A stretch of 64,000 nucleotides of DNA from Locusta migratoria (GCA_026315105.1 CM048750.1:259523151-259587150); one strand, 5' to 3'; shown: positions 22,815 through 34,272, counted from the first letter of the stretch. Program-made: numbers and translations. Notes: generated by a model from the sequence alone, not told the origin.

Positions 22815-22945
22815 TGTTTGTAAACCTGTTGGACCAAAGTGCTATGGCCATCAGTCCGTAGACTTACAAACTACTTGAACTAACTTATACTAAGGACAAC
22901 ACTAACACCCGTACCCGAGGGGGGAGTCGAACCTCCGGCGGGAAC
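22815..22945 (-). mobile_element. old SINE fragment
   Basis: Body 'ttggaccaaagtgctatggccatcagtccg' and B box 'gggagtcgaacctccggcg' are recognisable. The head is truncated. Confidence 0.82.
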
Positions 22946-23179
22946 TGGCGCAAAAATAACTAATAAAGTTTTGACAGGTAATGGGTTAAGAAAATGAGAA
23001 GAGAATTTCGACGATTTGCAATGAATGAAAAGCTTAGAAGTGACCATCGCCACAACTCGTAATTTTTATAGCCAAAAACTATGGTTTTTCGGAGTTTTAT
23101 TAGGAACGGACGATGATCGACTGATGCGTTTATAAGCTGTATAAAGCTCACCCTTGTCCAGACGTAACGGACAGAACCA

Positions 23180-23445
23180 AGTACCGATGGAGGTGGCGCA
23201 TTGGTAACGCACTGGACTTACATTCCGGAGGATGGTGGTTCAAATGCACCTCCGTCCATCCATATTTAGGTTTTCCGTGATTTCCCTAAATCATTCCAGA
23301 CAAATGCCGGGATGGTTCCTTTCAAAGGGCACGGCCGATTTCCTTCCCCATCCTTACCCAAATTTCCGAGCGTTAGCTCCTTCTCTAATAACCGAGCTGT
23401 CGACGGGACGTGATACCCTAAGCTTCCTTCCTTCCAGAACAAATT
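23180..23445 (+). mobile_element. second SINE family (tRNA-derived)
   Basis: The tRNA-like head has A box 'tggcgcattggtaacgcac' and B box 'ggtggttcaaatgcacc'. It is followed by the body 'aggttttccgtgatttccctaaatc', 'atgccgggatggttcc' and 'tgtcgacgggacgtgat'. I know this body from grasshopper-type genomes. It is unrelated to the main SINE. Confidence 0.85.
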
Positions 23446-23511
23446 TCGCTGGACTGCAGAAAGTGTGTCACGTTTTAATTTTTACCCTGTACTGTAGGAT
23501 AACTGCATTAT

Positions 23512-23699
23512 CAAAATGTTTCATATGTTTGTTAAGCTTAAGGGACTTAACTGTGGGGTCGCCAGTCCCTAAACTTACAAACTACTTAGGAAATAGCTTA
23601 TATTAAAGACGACACAAACATCCATGCCCGAGGAGGGATTCGAACCCTCGACCGTAGCGGCCGTGCAGATTGTAACTGGCGCGCCGCAGACCGCTCGGC
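23512..23699 (-). mobile_element. SINE, head-truncated
   Basis: Duplication taactgcattat at 23500-23511 and 23700-23711. The head stops inside the A-box region. Confidence 0.94.
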
Positions 23700-23822
23700 T
23701 AACTGCATTATGTCAGATCTTCTTACAGGTATAGAAATGATCATTAGATGAAGGGCTACCCAGAGCACTCCCCTGCGCTCCCCCTTAGATGTTTTGACAT
23801 GGTGAGTCTCGATGACGATAAA

Positions 23823-23955
23823 CAGCCGCGCGGGAGTCTCCGGGCAGTCTGGAGCGCCACGTTAAGGATCGCGCGGCCTTCCGGGTCTGGAGGTTCGAAT
23901 CCTCCCTTGGGTAAGGATGTTTGAGTCGTCTTTAGTATAAGACCTAGTATAATAC
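23823..23955 (+). mobile_element. old SINE fragment
   Basis: Head 'cagccgcgcggg', B box 'ggaggttcgaatcctccctt', and a short body 'gtcgtctttagtataag', then divergence. Confidence 0.75.
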
Positions 23956-24427
23956 ATTTTCGGGACATGCCGTACAAACAACTACAGCAGCTATACAGAA
24001 GTCACATTAACACCTGGAGAAGGAAAATCTCACGTAATTTTTTTCCTCACGAAACAATGTTAAAACTGCGATATAAGAGGATTGAATTAAGTAAACCGTG
24101 ATTCACGTTTAAATAATGGCTAAATTCTACACAATAATACTCACCGCGGTTGTGCAAACATCACACAGTAACACGGTAGCCCATCCATTGTTTCTCTGAG
24201 GATGCGGCAGCAACAGTGTTGGCCACCCGGACGCCTCTCTCACGTGGAGCTGCGTGAATAGAAGCCAGGACAATCCGTTTCGCTACGACTATACGAGTGT
24301 TCTTTACACGCGCGTTTATAAGGGATGTCTCTTACTGTAATTCTACTTCAATCTTATGAAACAGATATGGTCTCCTGAATAATGCAGTCACTCCTCTTCC
24401 ATAGTTTTCGGCGTATTTGAAAGAAGT

Positions 24428-24560
24428 TCAAATGTTTGTAATCTTATAGGACTGAACAACAGTGGTCATCGGTCCCTAGACTTACTAACTACTTAAAATA
24501 ACTTATGCTAAGAACAACACACGCACTCATGCCCGAGGGAGGACTCGAACGTCCATACTA
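24428..24560 (-). mobile_element. old SINE fragment
   Basis: 'gttcaaatgtttgtaatctta', 'catcggtccctagacttac' and 'gggaggactcgaacgtcc' mark a diverged, head-truncated copy. Confidence 0.82.
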
Positions 24561-24670
24561 ATGTGGGGAGAGGGACAACGGCTGTCCAGATATTCAGCAA
24601 TCAGTTTTTGGGTTAATTAAATGGGTTTATAACCTAGGTTGGCTGCATAGTATTGTCTTATGTTAGTATA

Positions 24671-25567
24671 AGGGGTGTTACAAAAAGGTACGGCCGAACT
24701 TTCAGGAAACATTCATCACACACAAAGAAACTCTTAATTTTCATGTTAGAGCTCATTTTATTAATTCTCTTCAAATCACATTAATCATGGAATCGAAACA
24801 CACAGCAACAGAACGTACCAGCGTGACTTACACTTTGTTACAGGAAATGTTCAAAATGTCCTCTGTTAGCGAGGATACATGCATCTACCCTCCGTCGCAT
24901 GGAATCCCTGATGCGCTGATGCAGCCCTGGAGAATGGCGTATTGTATCACAGTCGTCCACAATACTAGCACGAAGAGTCTCTACATTTGGTACCGGGGTT
25001 GCGTAGACAAGAGCTTTGAAATGCCCCCATAAATGAAAGTCAAGAGGGTTGAGGTCAGGAGAGCGTGGAGGCCTGGGAATTGGTCCGCCTCTACCAATCC
25101 ATCGGTCACCGAATCTTTTGTTGAGAAGCGTACGAACACGTCGACTGAAATGTGCAGGAGCTCCATCGTGCATGAACCACCTGCTGTGCCGTACTTATAA
25201 GGGCACATGTTCTGACAGCACAGGTAGAATATCCCGTATGAAATCATGATAACGTGCTCCAGTGAGCGTAGGAGAAAGAACACGAGGCCCAATCAAGACA
25301 TCACCAATTCCTGCCCAAACGCTCACAGAAAATCTGTGTTGATGACGTGATTGCACAATTGCGTGCGGATTCTCGTCAGCCCACACATGTTGATTGTGAA
25401 AATTTACAATTTGATCACGTTGGAATGAAGCCTCATCCGTAAATACTAAAAGGAGCTCTAACATGGAAATTGAGCGTTTCCGGACACATGTCCACATAAC
25501 ATTTTTTTTTCTTTGTGTGTAATGAATGTTTCCTGAAAGTTTGGCCGTACCTTTTTGTAACACCCTG
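24671..25567 (-). mobile_element. Tc1/mariner-type element with ~57-bp TIRs, internally deleted
   Basis: Both ends carry (a/c)(a/g)gggtgttacaaaaaggtacggcc in inverted orientation, matching over about 57 bases with few differences. TA dinucleotides flank the element (24669-24670, 25568-25569). The transposase inside runs right to left and starts at the right TIR with its DNA-binding domain missing. Confidence 0.92.
24838..25500 (-). pseudogene. DD41D-type mariner/Tc1 transposase, catalytic part only
   Basis: The minus strand reads LVFTDEASFQRDQI (first Asp), VWADENPHAI and GARYHDFIRDILP. After a stop near 25195 it reads MHDGAPAHFSRR (second Asp) and SPDLNPLDFHLWG (third Asp). Forty-one residues separate the second and third Asp, so the triad is DD41D rather than the DD34D of classical mariner. 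The N-terminal helix-turn-helix domain is absent, because coding starts right after the TIR. One stop and the missing domain make it inactive. Two other fragments of the same family lie at 35935-36420 (DNA-binding half) and 53725-53830. Confidence 0.85.
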
Positions 25568-25569
25568 TA

Positions 25570-27103
25570 TACTCCCCCCTCCAAACACACGGACCTGCGG
25601 ATGCTATTCCCTTTTAGGTATATACAATTGTGGTCTAGTTTTTGCAGCCTGAGTTGTGAGTTAAGCATCATTCTTAGTAGACTCCAAATCCTTAGATTGA
25701 CTTTGTTTAATGGATATAGGCAAACACTGGCCACTATCTATTATCATTTCAATCTAACTGACGATAACTACCTTTACTTTTTTGAATATTTGGTCTACGT
25801 AATGATATTATCCCCACTAATTATTATTGGTGAATTTAGTCTTCATGAGGATTCAGAAAAGTATATGTGCATTTCATTTCCACTTACAGTCAACATGTTT
25901 TCTATAGCTTTGTTTTCTATATTGCCTTCTTATGAGTACATTGAGCCATTTTAACTCTGTTTGCTTACAATATGACATTTTTAGATACCTTGATTCATAC
26001 AGTCCACGTACCATTCTTTGTTGTTCATTCGAAGTGAGTAATGCAGCTTCGTACCTATCCTCATCACTTCATTTTTCTGTGGACTGCTGTTTTCGTTTCA
26101 TCGATTAGTGATATTGTCCTAATTTATTAAAAATAAAAATACTATGAATAAAATATACAAAACATAAAAAATAAAATAAATATATAAAAATTTGATTGTA
26201 TGGCAATCAACACCAATCCTGGTACAAGTTACGTCCTTCTGCAATTTTGTCTCTTCGCTATTTGAGCAAATTTTTGTATTTTTTGTATACCATTATGTTA
26301 CTTAAGGGCCATCTATGTTGTGGTAAATCAAACCTCCCCCTGAATAACTCCCACACTGCAGAAAAATAAAATAAAAATATAATGAGTAATTTTGGAAATA
26401 TGCTGGTAGGGAAATATGAATCAAGGAATTGATTTGAGAACTGAAGAGATTGCACCGAGGATTACCATAAGAAATCTAGTTTTATTTATGACAAGACTCG
26501 CAAAACAATAATTTCTCGAGGCCGATTTGATAGGGTGTGGACACGACTCAGATATGAACGGGGAAGGAGGAGGAAAGTTTCCTATCTCACCAATATTAAC
26601 TTGACGTGGGCGTCAGGCGATGGATCGGTGCGGCTGCGATGGCAGGAGCTGCCAGCATCTCTTCTCGCTTCTCCAGCGACGGACCAAGTCCTTTTCCTCG
26701 GCGGTTTCTCACCAAGTTCATTCTCTCTCCATCTACAGCTTCTCATCGAATTTTGCGTCTCTTTGGCTCTGTGATTGTACATGTAAAGACCTGTCAACCT
26801 AGAGAAGGAACAGAATTATTTATTTATTTGATTGTCAACACAAGGGATTATTCCCCCTCATTCTATACGATAAGGGTTTCCAATAATATTCAACGGTTGT
26901 TGTCAACATCGGCACCGTGTGGCTCTACGACCGTAAACTTTAGATCCTGTACTCGAATATTCTTTTTCGTTTTAGCGTTTGAAATACGTTCTGAAACTTT
27001 TTCAATAACGTAATAGAAGTACATTCAGCAATGAGAGTACAACAATCAAATGTGGTGTATTTGTCACAGCGGACAACAAACAAACCTCGCATATTGACAG
27101 TAG
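25570..27103. other. no recognised gene
   Basis: AT-rich sequence to 26520, then a more GC-balanced block 26520-26830. Its short overlapping ORFs on both strands resemble no family I know. It may contain the lost 5' part of the downstream LINE, but I could not read one. Confidence 0.4.
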
Positions 27104-28615
27104 GAGGACCGCACAAATATACCATCATTTGATCAACGTACCAATTCCGAAATGGGGGACATAGCAATAGGTATTTCCGGTGTAGAGAAGCAGCTGAGAG
27201 AGCTAAATACGAAAAAGTCTGCTGGTCCGGATGGAATACCAGTTCGGTTTTACAAAGACTATTCTGCGGCATTGGCCCCCTACTTAGCTTGCATTTATAG
27301 CGAATCTTTAATTCAGCGCAAAGTTCCTAGTGATTGGAAAAAAGCGCAGGTGACTCCCGTGTATAAGAAAGGAAAGAGAACTGACCCATACAATTACAGG
27401 CCAATATCGTTGACATCGGTTTCATGTAGAATTTTGGAGCATATTCTCAGTTCGAATATAGTAAATTTCCTTGAAACGGAAAAGCTTCTTTCCATGAATC
27501 AGCACGGGTTTAGGAAACATCGTTCATGTGAAACTCAGCTTGCCCTTTTCTCACATGACATCTTGCGAGCCATGGACGAAGGGCAACAGGCGGATTGTGT
27601 TTTTCTCGACTTCAAAAAGGCGTTCGACACGGTACCACACTGCAGACTGCTAACGAAGATACGAGCTTATGGAATAGGTTCACAGATTTGTGACTGGCTG
27701 GAAGACTTCCTAAGTAATAGAACGCAGTACGTTGTTCTCGACGGCGAGTGTTCATCAGAGACGAGTGTATCGTCAGGCGTGCCCCAGGGGAGTGTGATAG
27801 GACCGCTATTATTTTCTATCTATATAAATGATCTGATGGACAGAGTAAGTTGTAATTTGCGGCTGTTTGCTGATGATGCTGTGGTGTATGGGAGGGTGTC
27901 GTCTGTAACTGACTGTAATAGCATACAGGTTGACTTAGACAAAATTTCTAGTTGGTGCGAAGAATGGCAGCTAGCTCTCAATGTAGAAAAATGTAAGGTG
28001 ATGCGCATGAGTAGGAAAAACAATCCCATAATGTTCGAATACAGCATCAGTAGTGAGCTTCTTGATGCGGTCACGTCGTTCAAATATCTAGGCGTAACAT
28101 TGCAGAGCGATATGAAATGGAACGAGCATGTAAGAACAGTTGTGAGTAAGGCAGACAGCCGACTTCGGTTTATTGGGAGAATTTTGGGAAGATGTACTTC
28201 ACCTGTAAAGGAGACCGCGTATAAAACGCTTGTACGACCACGTCTTGAGTATTGCTCAAGTATTTGGGACCCGCAGCAGATGGGTTTGAAGGAAGACATA
28301 GAGGCGGTTCAGAGGCGAGCAGCTAGATTTGTTACCGGTAGGTTCGACCAATGCGCGAGTGTCACGGAAATGCTCCGGCAACTCAATTGGGGATCGCTGG
28401 AAGAAAGACGACGTTCTTTTCGTGAATTTCTGTTAAGTAAATTTAGAGGGCCGGAATTTGAAGCTGAGTGTAGTACGATCTTGCTGCCGCCTACTTACAT
28501 TTCGCGTAAAGATCACAAAGACAAGATAAGAGAAATTAGGGCTCGTACGGAGGCATATAGGCATTCTTTTTTTCCTCGTTCAATTTGGGAGTGGAATAGG
28601 AAAGGAAATGCCTAG
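27104..28615 (+). CDS. non-LTR retrotransposon reverse transcriptase, 5'-truncated but open
   Basis: From the first ATG (27152) the frame is open for 487 codons to TAG at 28613, and it can be followed upstream to 27104. Reverse transcriptase blocks in order: KSAGPDGIPVRFYK, YKKGKRTDPYNYRPISL, NQHGFRKHRSCETQL, CVFLDFKKAFDTVPH, SSGVPQGSVIGPLLF, the catalytic LRLFADDAVVY near residue 235, then NVEKCKVMRMS and FKYLGVTL. The C-terminal extension has PRLEYCSSIWDP and QRRAARFVTG, seen in many arthropod LINEs. The endonuclease domain upstream is lost. All RT motifs are intact, so this copy is young but cannot initiate on its own. A second, decayed copy lies at 49300-50592. Confidence 0.9.
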   Translation, partial: EDRTNIPSFDQRTNSEMGDIAIGISGVEKQLRELNTKKSAGPDGIPVRFYKDYSAALAPYLACIYSESLIQRKVPSDWKKAQVTPVYKKGKRTDPYNYRPISLTSVSCRILEHILSSNIVNFLETEKLLSMNQHGFRKHRSCETQLALFSHDILRAMDEGQQADCVFLDFKKAFDTVPHCRLLTKIRAYGIGSQICDWLEDFLSNRTQYVVLDGECSSETSVSSGVPQGSVIGPLLFSIYINDLMDRVSCNLRLFADDAVVYGRVSSVTDCNSIQVDLDKISSWCEEWQLALNVEKCKVMRMSRKNNPIMFEYSISSELLDAVTSFKYLGVTLQSDMKWNEHVRTVVSKADSRLRFIGRILGRCTSPVKETAYKTLVRPRLEYCSSIWDPQQMGLKEDIEAVQRRAARFVTGRFDQCASVTEMLRQLNWGSLEERRRSFREFLLSKFRGPEFEAECSTILLPPTYISRKDHKDKIREIRARTEAYRHSFFPRSIWEWNRKGNA

Positions 28616-28686
28616 TAGAGGTACAGTGTACCCTCCGCCACGCACCTTACGGTGAATTGCGGAGTATGTATGTAGATGTAGATGTA
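28616..28686 (+). repeat. LINE 3' UTR and 'gtagat' tail
   Basis: A short 3' UTR with 'accctccgccacgcacc' and 'ttgcggagtatgtatg' ends in a short tandem GTAGAT repeat. The same ending closes the copy at 50530-50592, which defines the family's 3' end. Confidence 0.85.
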
Positions 28687-28899
28687 ATTATTCAAACAGA
28701 AGCCAAGATCGCTTAAAACTTTTATCTAAATGATCAGTTTCAGCAGAATTAAACGTAGTACGCGATTTTTATCACAGAAATATATATGTTTCTTGCGCTT
28801 TTTTCTTTATTTAGACAGAAAAAGAAAAGCAGCAATAAGTAAAGAAAACGCGAGGTTCTTGTGTCTAATCCACCTATCGATGTAAACAAGAGCGGAATG

Positions 28900-29101
28900 C
28901 AAAAAATGTTCAACTGTTTGTACAACTTATGGGACTTAACTACGGGGTCATCAGTCCCTTAGCTTACAAACTACTTATGAACTAGCTAAGACTAAAGACG
29001 GCGCAAATATCCATGCCCGAGGGGGGATTCGAACCCCCGACCGTAGTGGCCGTGCTGACCGTGACTGGAGTGCCTCAGTCTCCTCGGCCACCGCGGCCGG
29101 C
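28900..29101 (-). mobile_element. SINE
   Basis: Full-length, flanked by the 9-bp repeat agcggaatg at 28891-28899 and 29102-29110. Confidence 0.94.
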
Positions 29102-29267
29102 AGCGGAATGTAGTCTCAAAGTAGCACGATCTAGGGTTCTATGCCGGCACTTCCAAAATATTTCACTAAACTTGAACAAAGCAACACTGTTCGTATAAGC
29201 TACGTGTTGTGTTCAGCATTCGCACGGAATGAAAATGGCGGATGCGCCAGCCTGTGTTTTTAGGAGC

Positions 29268-29463
29268 AGCCGCGGTGGAGTAGCCGAGCGGTCTAAAGCG
29301 TCTCGCTGCGGAGCGCGCGGTTGCTCGCCGTGGAGGTTAGAGTCCTCCCTGGGGCATGGGTGTGTTTGTTTGTCCTTAGGTCAGTTTACCTAGGTTTAAG
29401 TAGTTTGTAAGCTACGGACTGATGACCACGCAGTTTGGTACGATAAATGTACAAACTTTTTTT
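29268..29463 (+). mobile_element. older SINE subfamily
   Basis: Head 'gcagccgcggtggagtagcc' with 'gagcggtctaaagcg', B box 'ggaggttagagtcctccct', and a body ending in a T run. Short 'ttttagga' flanks may be the target duplication. It abuts a mariner relic. Confidence 0.88.
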
Positions 29464-29472
29464 TTAGGACCT

Positions 29473-29880
29473 CTAATTGCTTCCAAAGCGCCTTCCGCCG
29501 AGAGTCTTCTTCAAAGTTGGAAACACATGACAGTTACTTGGTACGAGATCAGGACAGTATGGCGGATGGTGTAGGCGCTCCCAACCAAGAGTTGCAATAT
29601 GGTTTTGCGTTGCCGTCACCGAGTGCGGTCTCGCGTTGTCATCCAACGGCAGAACGCCAGATTTGAGAAGGCCAGGCCGCTTTTTCCGAATCACCTCTTT
29701 CAGTTTCGACACGTGGCACAGCACCGCGCACCATTGATGGTTGCATCCTCTAAAAGTCCAGCAACTAAACTCCTTGGGCGTCCCATAAAACGGTGAGTAG
29801 CACTTTACCTGCAGACGGGTTGCTTTTGAACTTCTTTCGGACAGATGACGACGGTTGTTTCCAATCCATAGCCGTTCAAC
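29473..29880 (-). pseudogene. mariner transposase fragment (second mariner lineage)
   Basis: The minus strand reads AMDWKQPSSSVRKKFKSNPS and GKVLLTVLWDAQGV near 29850-29780. After a frameshift it reads LKEVIRKKRPGLLKSGVLPL, DDNARPHSVTATQNH (second Asp) and PYCPDLVPSNCHVFPTLK. The position of the third catalytic residue carries Asn-Cys instead of the usual Asp-Phe, so the site is dead. It differs from the mariner at 7205 in the blocks around the catalytic core. It stops at the SINE. Confidence 0.82.
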
Positions 29881-30011
29881 GCTTCTTCCGTACGCAACAC
29901 CCTGATTTATTCCTGGGCGGCGTTTTAAAGCTTATAAAGCGGTGTGACAAATGTCTGAATGTACTTGGAATTATGTAGAAAAATAAAGATATGTCTTATC
30001 TTGAATGTCTC

Positions 30012-30950
30012 ATTTTTTTCCCTTTATTGTATTTTTAAGCCAACTGTAAACAGTTGGCAGGCTGGCAGCAGCTGCGGTGGCTGCTCTTCAGCCATGTGAC
30101 ATACATGTAATAACAAGAATGGAGAAAAACAATATACAAAATAGAGGGATAAAATTGCGGAAAAAGACAATCGACACACTGAGTTTTTGACGGACTAAAA
30201 CGTACATGGACAAACGGGACAAACATGTATCAGAAAAACGAGAAACAGACGAGTAGTAATAAAACACACATAGTTCGTAAAAACAGTTGGCCACGGCGAC
30301 AATTTAAAAGTACATCGTAGAAACACTAAGGATAAAAACGAAGATAGTGGACGGCGCACAGAATAAAACTTAGGGACGGCGATCACGGAGGCACTGATTA
30401 AAAACACACGACACTGGACACACTGGCACCCTAAGTGGTGGTAAAAAGTCGAGACGCCCCCGCATGGGATGGGGAGGGGGATGGAGGGGGGAGGTGGGAG
30501 GGATGGGGGGAGTGCGGGGGGGGGGGAAGGGGAGGGAAGAGAGAGAAAGGAGGGGAGAGAAGGATGGACGAGACTGGGCATGGGAGAGGGGTAGCCAAGC
30601 GGGTGGGAAGGAGAAGGGACGGGAGAGAGGGGAGGGGTGCTGATGCTACGGGGAAGGGATCATAGTTGGTAGGAGGGGTAGATATCGGGACGAAGTTCGG
30701 TATCCGGTAGAGGAAGGGTGCGGAAGTTGCCCTGGGAGAGGATACGGAGCGTATGTAGGTGAAGGCCGGGAGGAACGGTTTGGCGGAGGCGTGGCAGAGG
30801 CCCGGGATTGGTGAGGATAGGATATACCAGAGGGTTTTGGGACTCGATTTTGCGGGTTGTGTAAAGGAGACGGAGATGTTCGAGGTGTTGTAGGAGAGGA
30901 GGGAAGGGGATTAAGTCATAGAGGATCCGCAATGTCTCATTCTACTTTTT
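30012..30950 (-). pseudogene. probable LINE 3' region with proline/serine-rich reading
   Basis: The minus strand is open in long frames: HLEHLRLLYTTRKIESQNP and GLHLHTLRILSQGNFRTLP near 30900-30700. I recognise these phrases as a recurrent polyneopteran LINE ending, though not a named domain. The following 3' UTR-like sequence runs to about 30012. The G/A-rich block 30470-30660 interrupts it. Confidence 0.4.
30470..30660. repeat. G/A-rich low-complexity tract
   Basis: About 190 bases with runs such as ggggagggggatggagg and a G12-13 run at about 30518-30530. The plus strand is almost purely purine. ORFs here on either strand (Gly-rich, Pro/Ser-rich) are composition artefacts. Confidence 0.9.
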
Positions 30951-31505
30951 TCCCTTTCATACACAACTCTGCCCACAGTCGACAGAAGAAACTTATTTTC
31001 CAACTCCCCCTCGTATCTCCCATTATTATGTTAGATTAATTTAGAGATATTCACAACAATTTTCTTTATTTTGTTTCATGAGGTGTTTACAAGAGCGTAA
31101 CATTGACGCTACGTTTTACACGTTTTAAAACGTAGACTGCCGGCAAGTTTTAGCCGACGGCTAGCTGTCACCGGAAGACGGCATTGGGTTTGTCAGCAGC
31201 CTCGTTGAGGGTATTACAGTGATTAAAGATAATTGAAATCAAAAGCTTCGTCACCGGGTCTTAAATTGGTGTAATGGAAACGTTTCGTATCGTTTAAGAG
31301 TTGGCTCACATCAGACGGAAGCCGGTCACACAAATAACATACAGCTAGGGACAAATTTATCAATGTATCTGATAGATAATAAGCAGCGAACTAAGAAGAT
31401 TTATAGAAGAAAACGGTAATTTACAAGAAGGTTTGCGAATCGAAGCTGCAGCGATGTACAGGGTGTAACTAAATATGTGCGAAATCTCCGGGGTTTCTAC
31501 AGAGC

Positions 31506-31612
31506 AGGGTTTATCAACCTTTCAAACATACGACCCGCTTTCCAAGCAAAAATATTCTGGTGATCCCCTTGCAAATAAAAATATTATGGCGACCGCCCCC
31601 CTCCTCACCTAC
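31506..31612 (+). mobile_element. possible hAT terminus
   Basis: 'cagggtttatcaacctttc' then 'catacgacccgc' and 'aaatattatggcgaccgcccc' resemble the left end of many hAT elements (cagggtttctcaacc). No matching right end was found. Confidence 0.35.
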
Positions 31613-31785
31613 CGTAACAAATTTAAGTAATCTCAAAGGAAACAAATTCATTCTTCTTTCTTTTGTTTCAGCTTTCTTTTAAATTGTTGAACGAAGTTTT
31701 TTGTGTATTGGCCCACTTTAGGCTACGGTAGTAACACTAAAAGTGGGCCTTTGCGATCGTCTTTTGACAGCTCGAAATTTAAATG

Positions 31786-32600
31786 AAAATAACGGCTTAA
31801 CCTTTTATCTGACACGATAATTGAATAACCGAATTTGTAGAGGAGAAAATTCTCTACAACTTTGCTCTCTTATATTTTTTTCGTATCTCGTATCGTTTCA
31901 GAGATATTTGCTAAAATAATGGCGTTTTTGGGATGTCTGTCTGTCCGCCTGTCCGTAACGTGTTCCCTGTTTTTAAGACGAACCGTTCAACCGACTAGCA
32001 CCAAAGTTTACAGACGTAATTATAGGCTGCCAGAGACCAGAACCTCCCATTTTCAAATTTTTCGGACAAAAAATACGGTAGTAAAAAAAAGCCGTTTTTA
32101 ATGTAATTGTAATTGCAAACGAACCGTTTATCTGACACGAAAATTGAATAACGTAATTGGAAGAGAGGAAAATTCTCTACAACTTCGCTCTATTATGTTT
32201 TTTTTTTCATATCTTGCATCGTTGCAGAGATATTTGCAAAAATAACGGCGATTTGACGATGTCTATCTGCCTGTAACGTGTTTCCACTTTTTAGGTCGAA
32301 ACGTTCAACCGATCGGCACCAAATTTTACAGACATAATTGTTGGCTACCAGAGACCAGAACCTCGCTTTTTGAAATATTTCGGAGAAGAAATGCGTTAGT
32401 AATACAAAAAAAAAAGCCGTTTGTAATGTAATTTTAATTGCAAATAAATCTTTCATCTGACGCGAAAATTCAATAACCGAATTTGTAGAGGAGAAAATTC
32501 TCTACTACTTTGTTCCCTTATGTTTTTTTCATATCTCGTATAGTTTGAGAGATATTTGCAAAAATTACGGAGTTTTGATACGCTCCATTGAATTAACGAA
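31786..32600. repeat. tandem repeat, period ~324 bp, 2.5 copies
   Basis: The string 'tctgacacga(t/a)aattga' opens units at 31808, 32131 and 32456 (spacings 323 and 325). Each continues with 'gaggaaaattctctaca', 'gcagagatatttgc(a/t)aaaataa', 'gtaacgtgtt' and 'ccagagaccagaacctc'. The third unit breaks off near 32590. No coding frame is shared. Confidence 0.85.
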
Positions 32601-32733
32601 AAACAGCCGTTCGCAGATGTCACATGACATTCCTCGCCCAGAACTCTCTCTGGCATAAGACATCTTGCGTTGAGTAGTTGATGATTTCCTTCTTGTAGCT
32701 TACACGTTGTCATTTCTAACCAATGGCGCACTG

Positions 32734-33647
32734 ATAGTCCAGTCAATGAGTGCTCAAAAGAAGGGTGTAGAGTGCATGGAATATGCGAGAATTTTTGACT
32801 TCAGGACTTTGTTAGGGATAGTTAAGAGGTGAGCATACTAAAAGTCCCCACCCCTGTGGGGTGAGCTAAAGTGGGGACGGGGGTGGAAAGGTATCATTTT
32901 TTAGTTTTCCGCTTATATCTCGAAAACCGTCGGCTTTAGGAAAAAATTATTCCAAATAAAAATGAAAGATAATTGAATTTGCTATAAAATTGTTTGTATA
33001 CATATACGTCGAATTCCCAAAAGTTTTCGAGATATACGTTATTGAAAATCGACAATTTCGGAAAAAATCATCTTTACCTCACTAATTTTGTCAAACATTT
33101 ACTTCTAGTGACTCACTCGATCGTTTCACAGAAAATTTGTCAGAAAGAAAGTTGTAGAGCATTAAATTTACTTCAATTTGATATGCACATTTGCTACCCT
33201 ATCTTCAGCCAATCAGAAGTTACATCATTTTTAAGATGTGCGCACAGTTCCAATGTCCCTCCACAAATGAGTGTTTTGAGGGGCTGTAACGTTTTTAGTG
33301 AGGTAAAGATGATTTTTTTTCCGAAATTGTCGATTTTCAATAACGTATATCTCGAAAACCGTTGGGAATTCGACGTATATGTATCTAAACAATTTTATAG
33401 CAAATTCAATTATCTTTCATTTTTATTCAGAACAATTTTTTCCTAAAGCCGACCGTTTTCGAGATATAAGCGGAAAAAAAAAAAAAAAAAAAAGGGTACC
33501 TTCCCGCCCCCCCTCCCCGCTTTAGCTCACCCCGCAAGGACGGGGACTTTTAGTATGTTCACCTCCTAACTATCCCTAACAAAGTCCTGAAGTCAAAATT
33601 TCTCGCATATTCCATGCACTCTACAATGCATTTATTGACTGGACTAT
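32734..33647. mobile_element. foldback element, arms ~351 bp
   Basis: Left arm 32734-33084 and right arm 33295-33647 are near-perfect inverse copies around a 210-base centre. Matching landmarks: atagtccagtcaat/attgactggactat at the outer ends, 'aaaagtcccc'/'ggggactttt', and 'gaaaatcgacaatttc'/'gaaattgtcgattttc'. The 33480-33500 A run is a later expansion. No ORF is convincing. Confidence 0.9.
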
Positions 33648-33988
33648 GAAGAATTAACAAAGCCACGTTGTTCTTTGTACGATAAATGATAATCTAGTGT
33701 CTACAAATGCCATATTAGCATCAGTTAACAACGGCCATCAATAGTATGAGATTAAGGAACGCAACTAGTTGTTAGCCATGGAGTAGTGGGCCATGCGGAC
33801 TGTGGCGCTGAAGGTAACCCGCCACTGCCTACATTTCTTTTTCCTAAAAGGGTTTCAGACACTCTTATTAATTAATTTTTTATTATTTAGATTACTATTT
33901 CGGTGCAAAATGTTTGCAAAAACGTATAAAACTACAAATCTAAAGTGGGCCGTAAAACACGTCAGTGCGATTTTTTTTACATTATTTC

Positions 33989-34272
33989 AAATGTTCAAAT
34001 GTTTGTAAAGCTTAAGGGACTTAACTACGTGGTCATCAGTCCGTAAACTTACAAACTACTTATGAACTAAAAATGTTGTTCAAATGTTTGTTAAGATTAT
34101 GGGACTTAACTACGAGGTCATCAGTCCCTAAACTTACAAACTACTTATGAAATACCTTATACTATAGACGGCACAAACATCCATGCCCGAGGGGGTATTC
34201 GAACCCCCGACGGGGAACGGCCTCGCGCATCGCATCATAGCGCCTCAATGCGCTCGGCCACTCCGACGCGGC
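33989..34272 (-). mobile_element. SINE dimer within one target-site duplication
   Basis: A truncated copy (33989-34068) is joined to a complete one (34069-34272, head of the 'gcgcattgaggcgc' type). Only the outer flanks carry the duplication ttacattatttc (33977-33988, 34273-34284). Confidence 0.9.

Noticed and set aside
30195..30665. Long Pro/Ser-rich (minus) and Gly/Arg-rich (plus) ORFs
   Set aside because: They come from the G/A-rich low-complexity tract; both strands are open because of composition.
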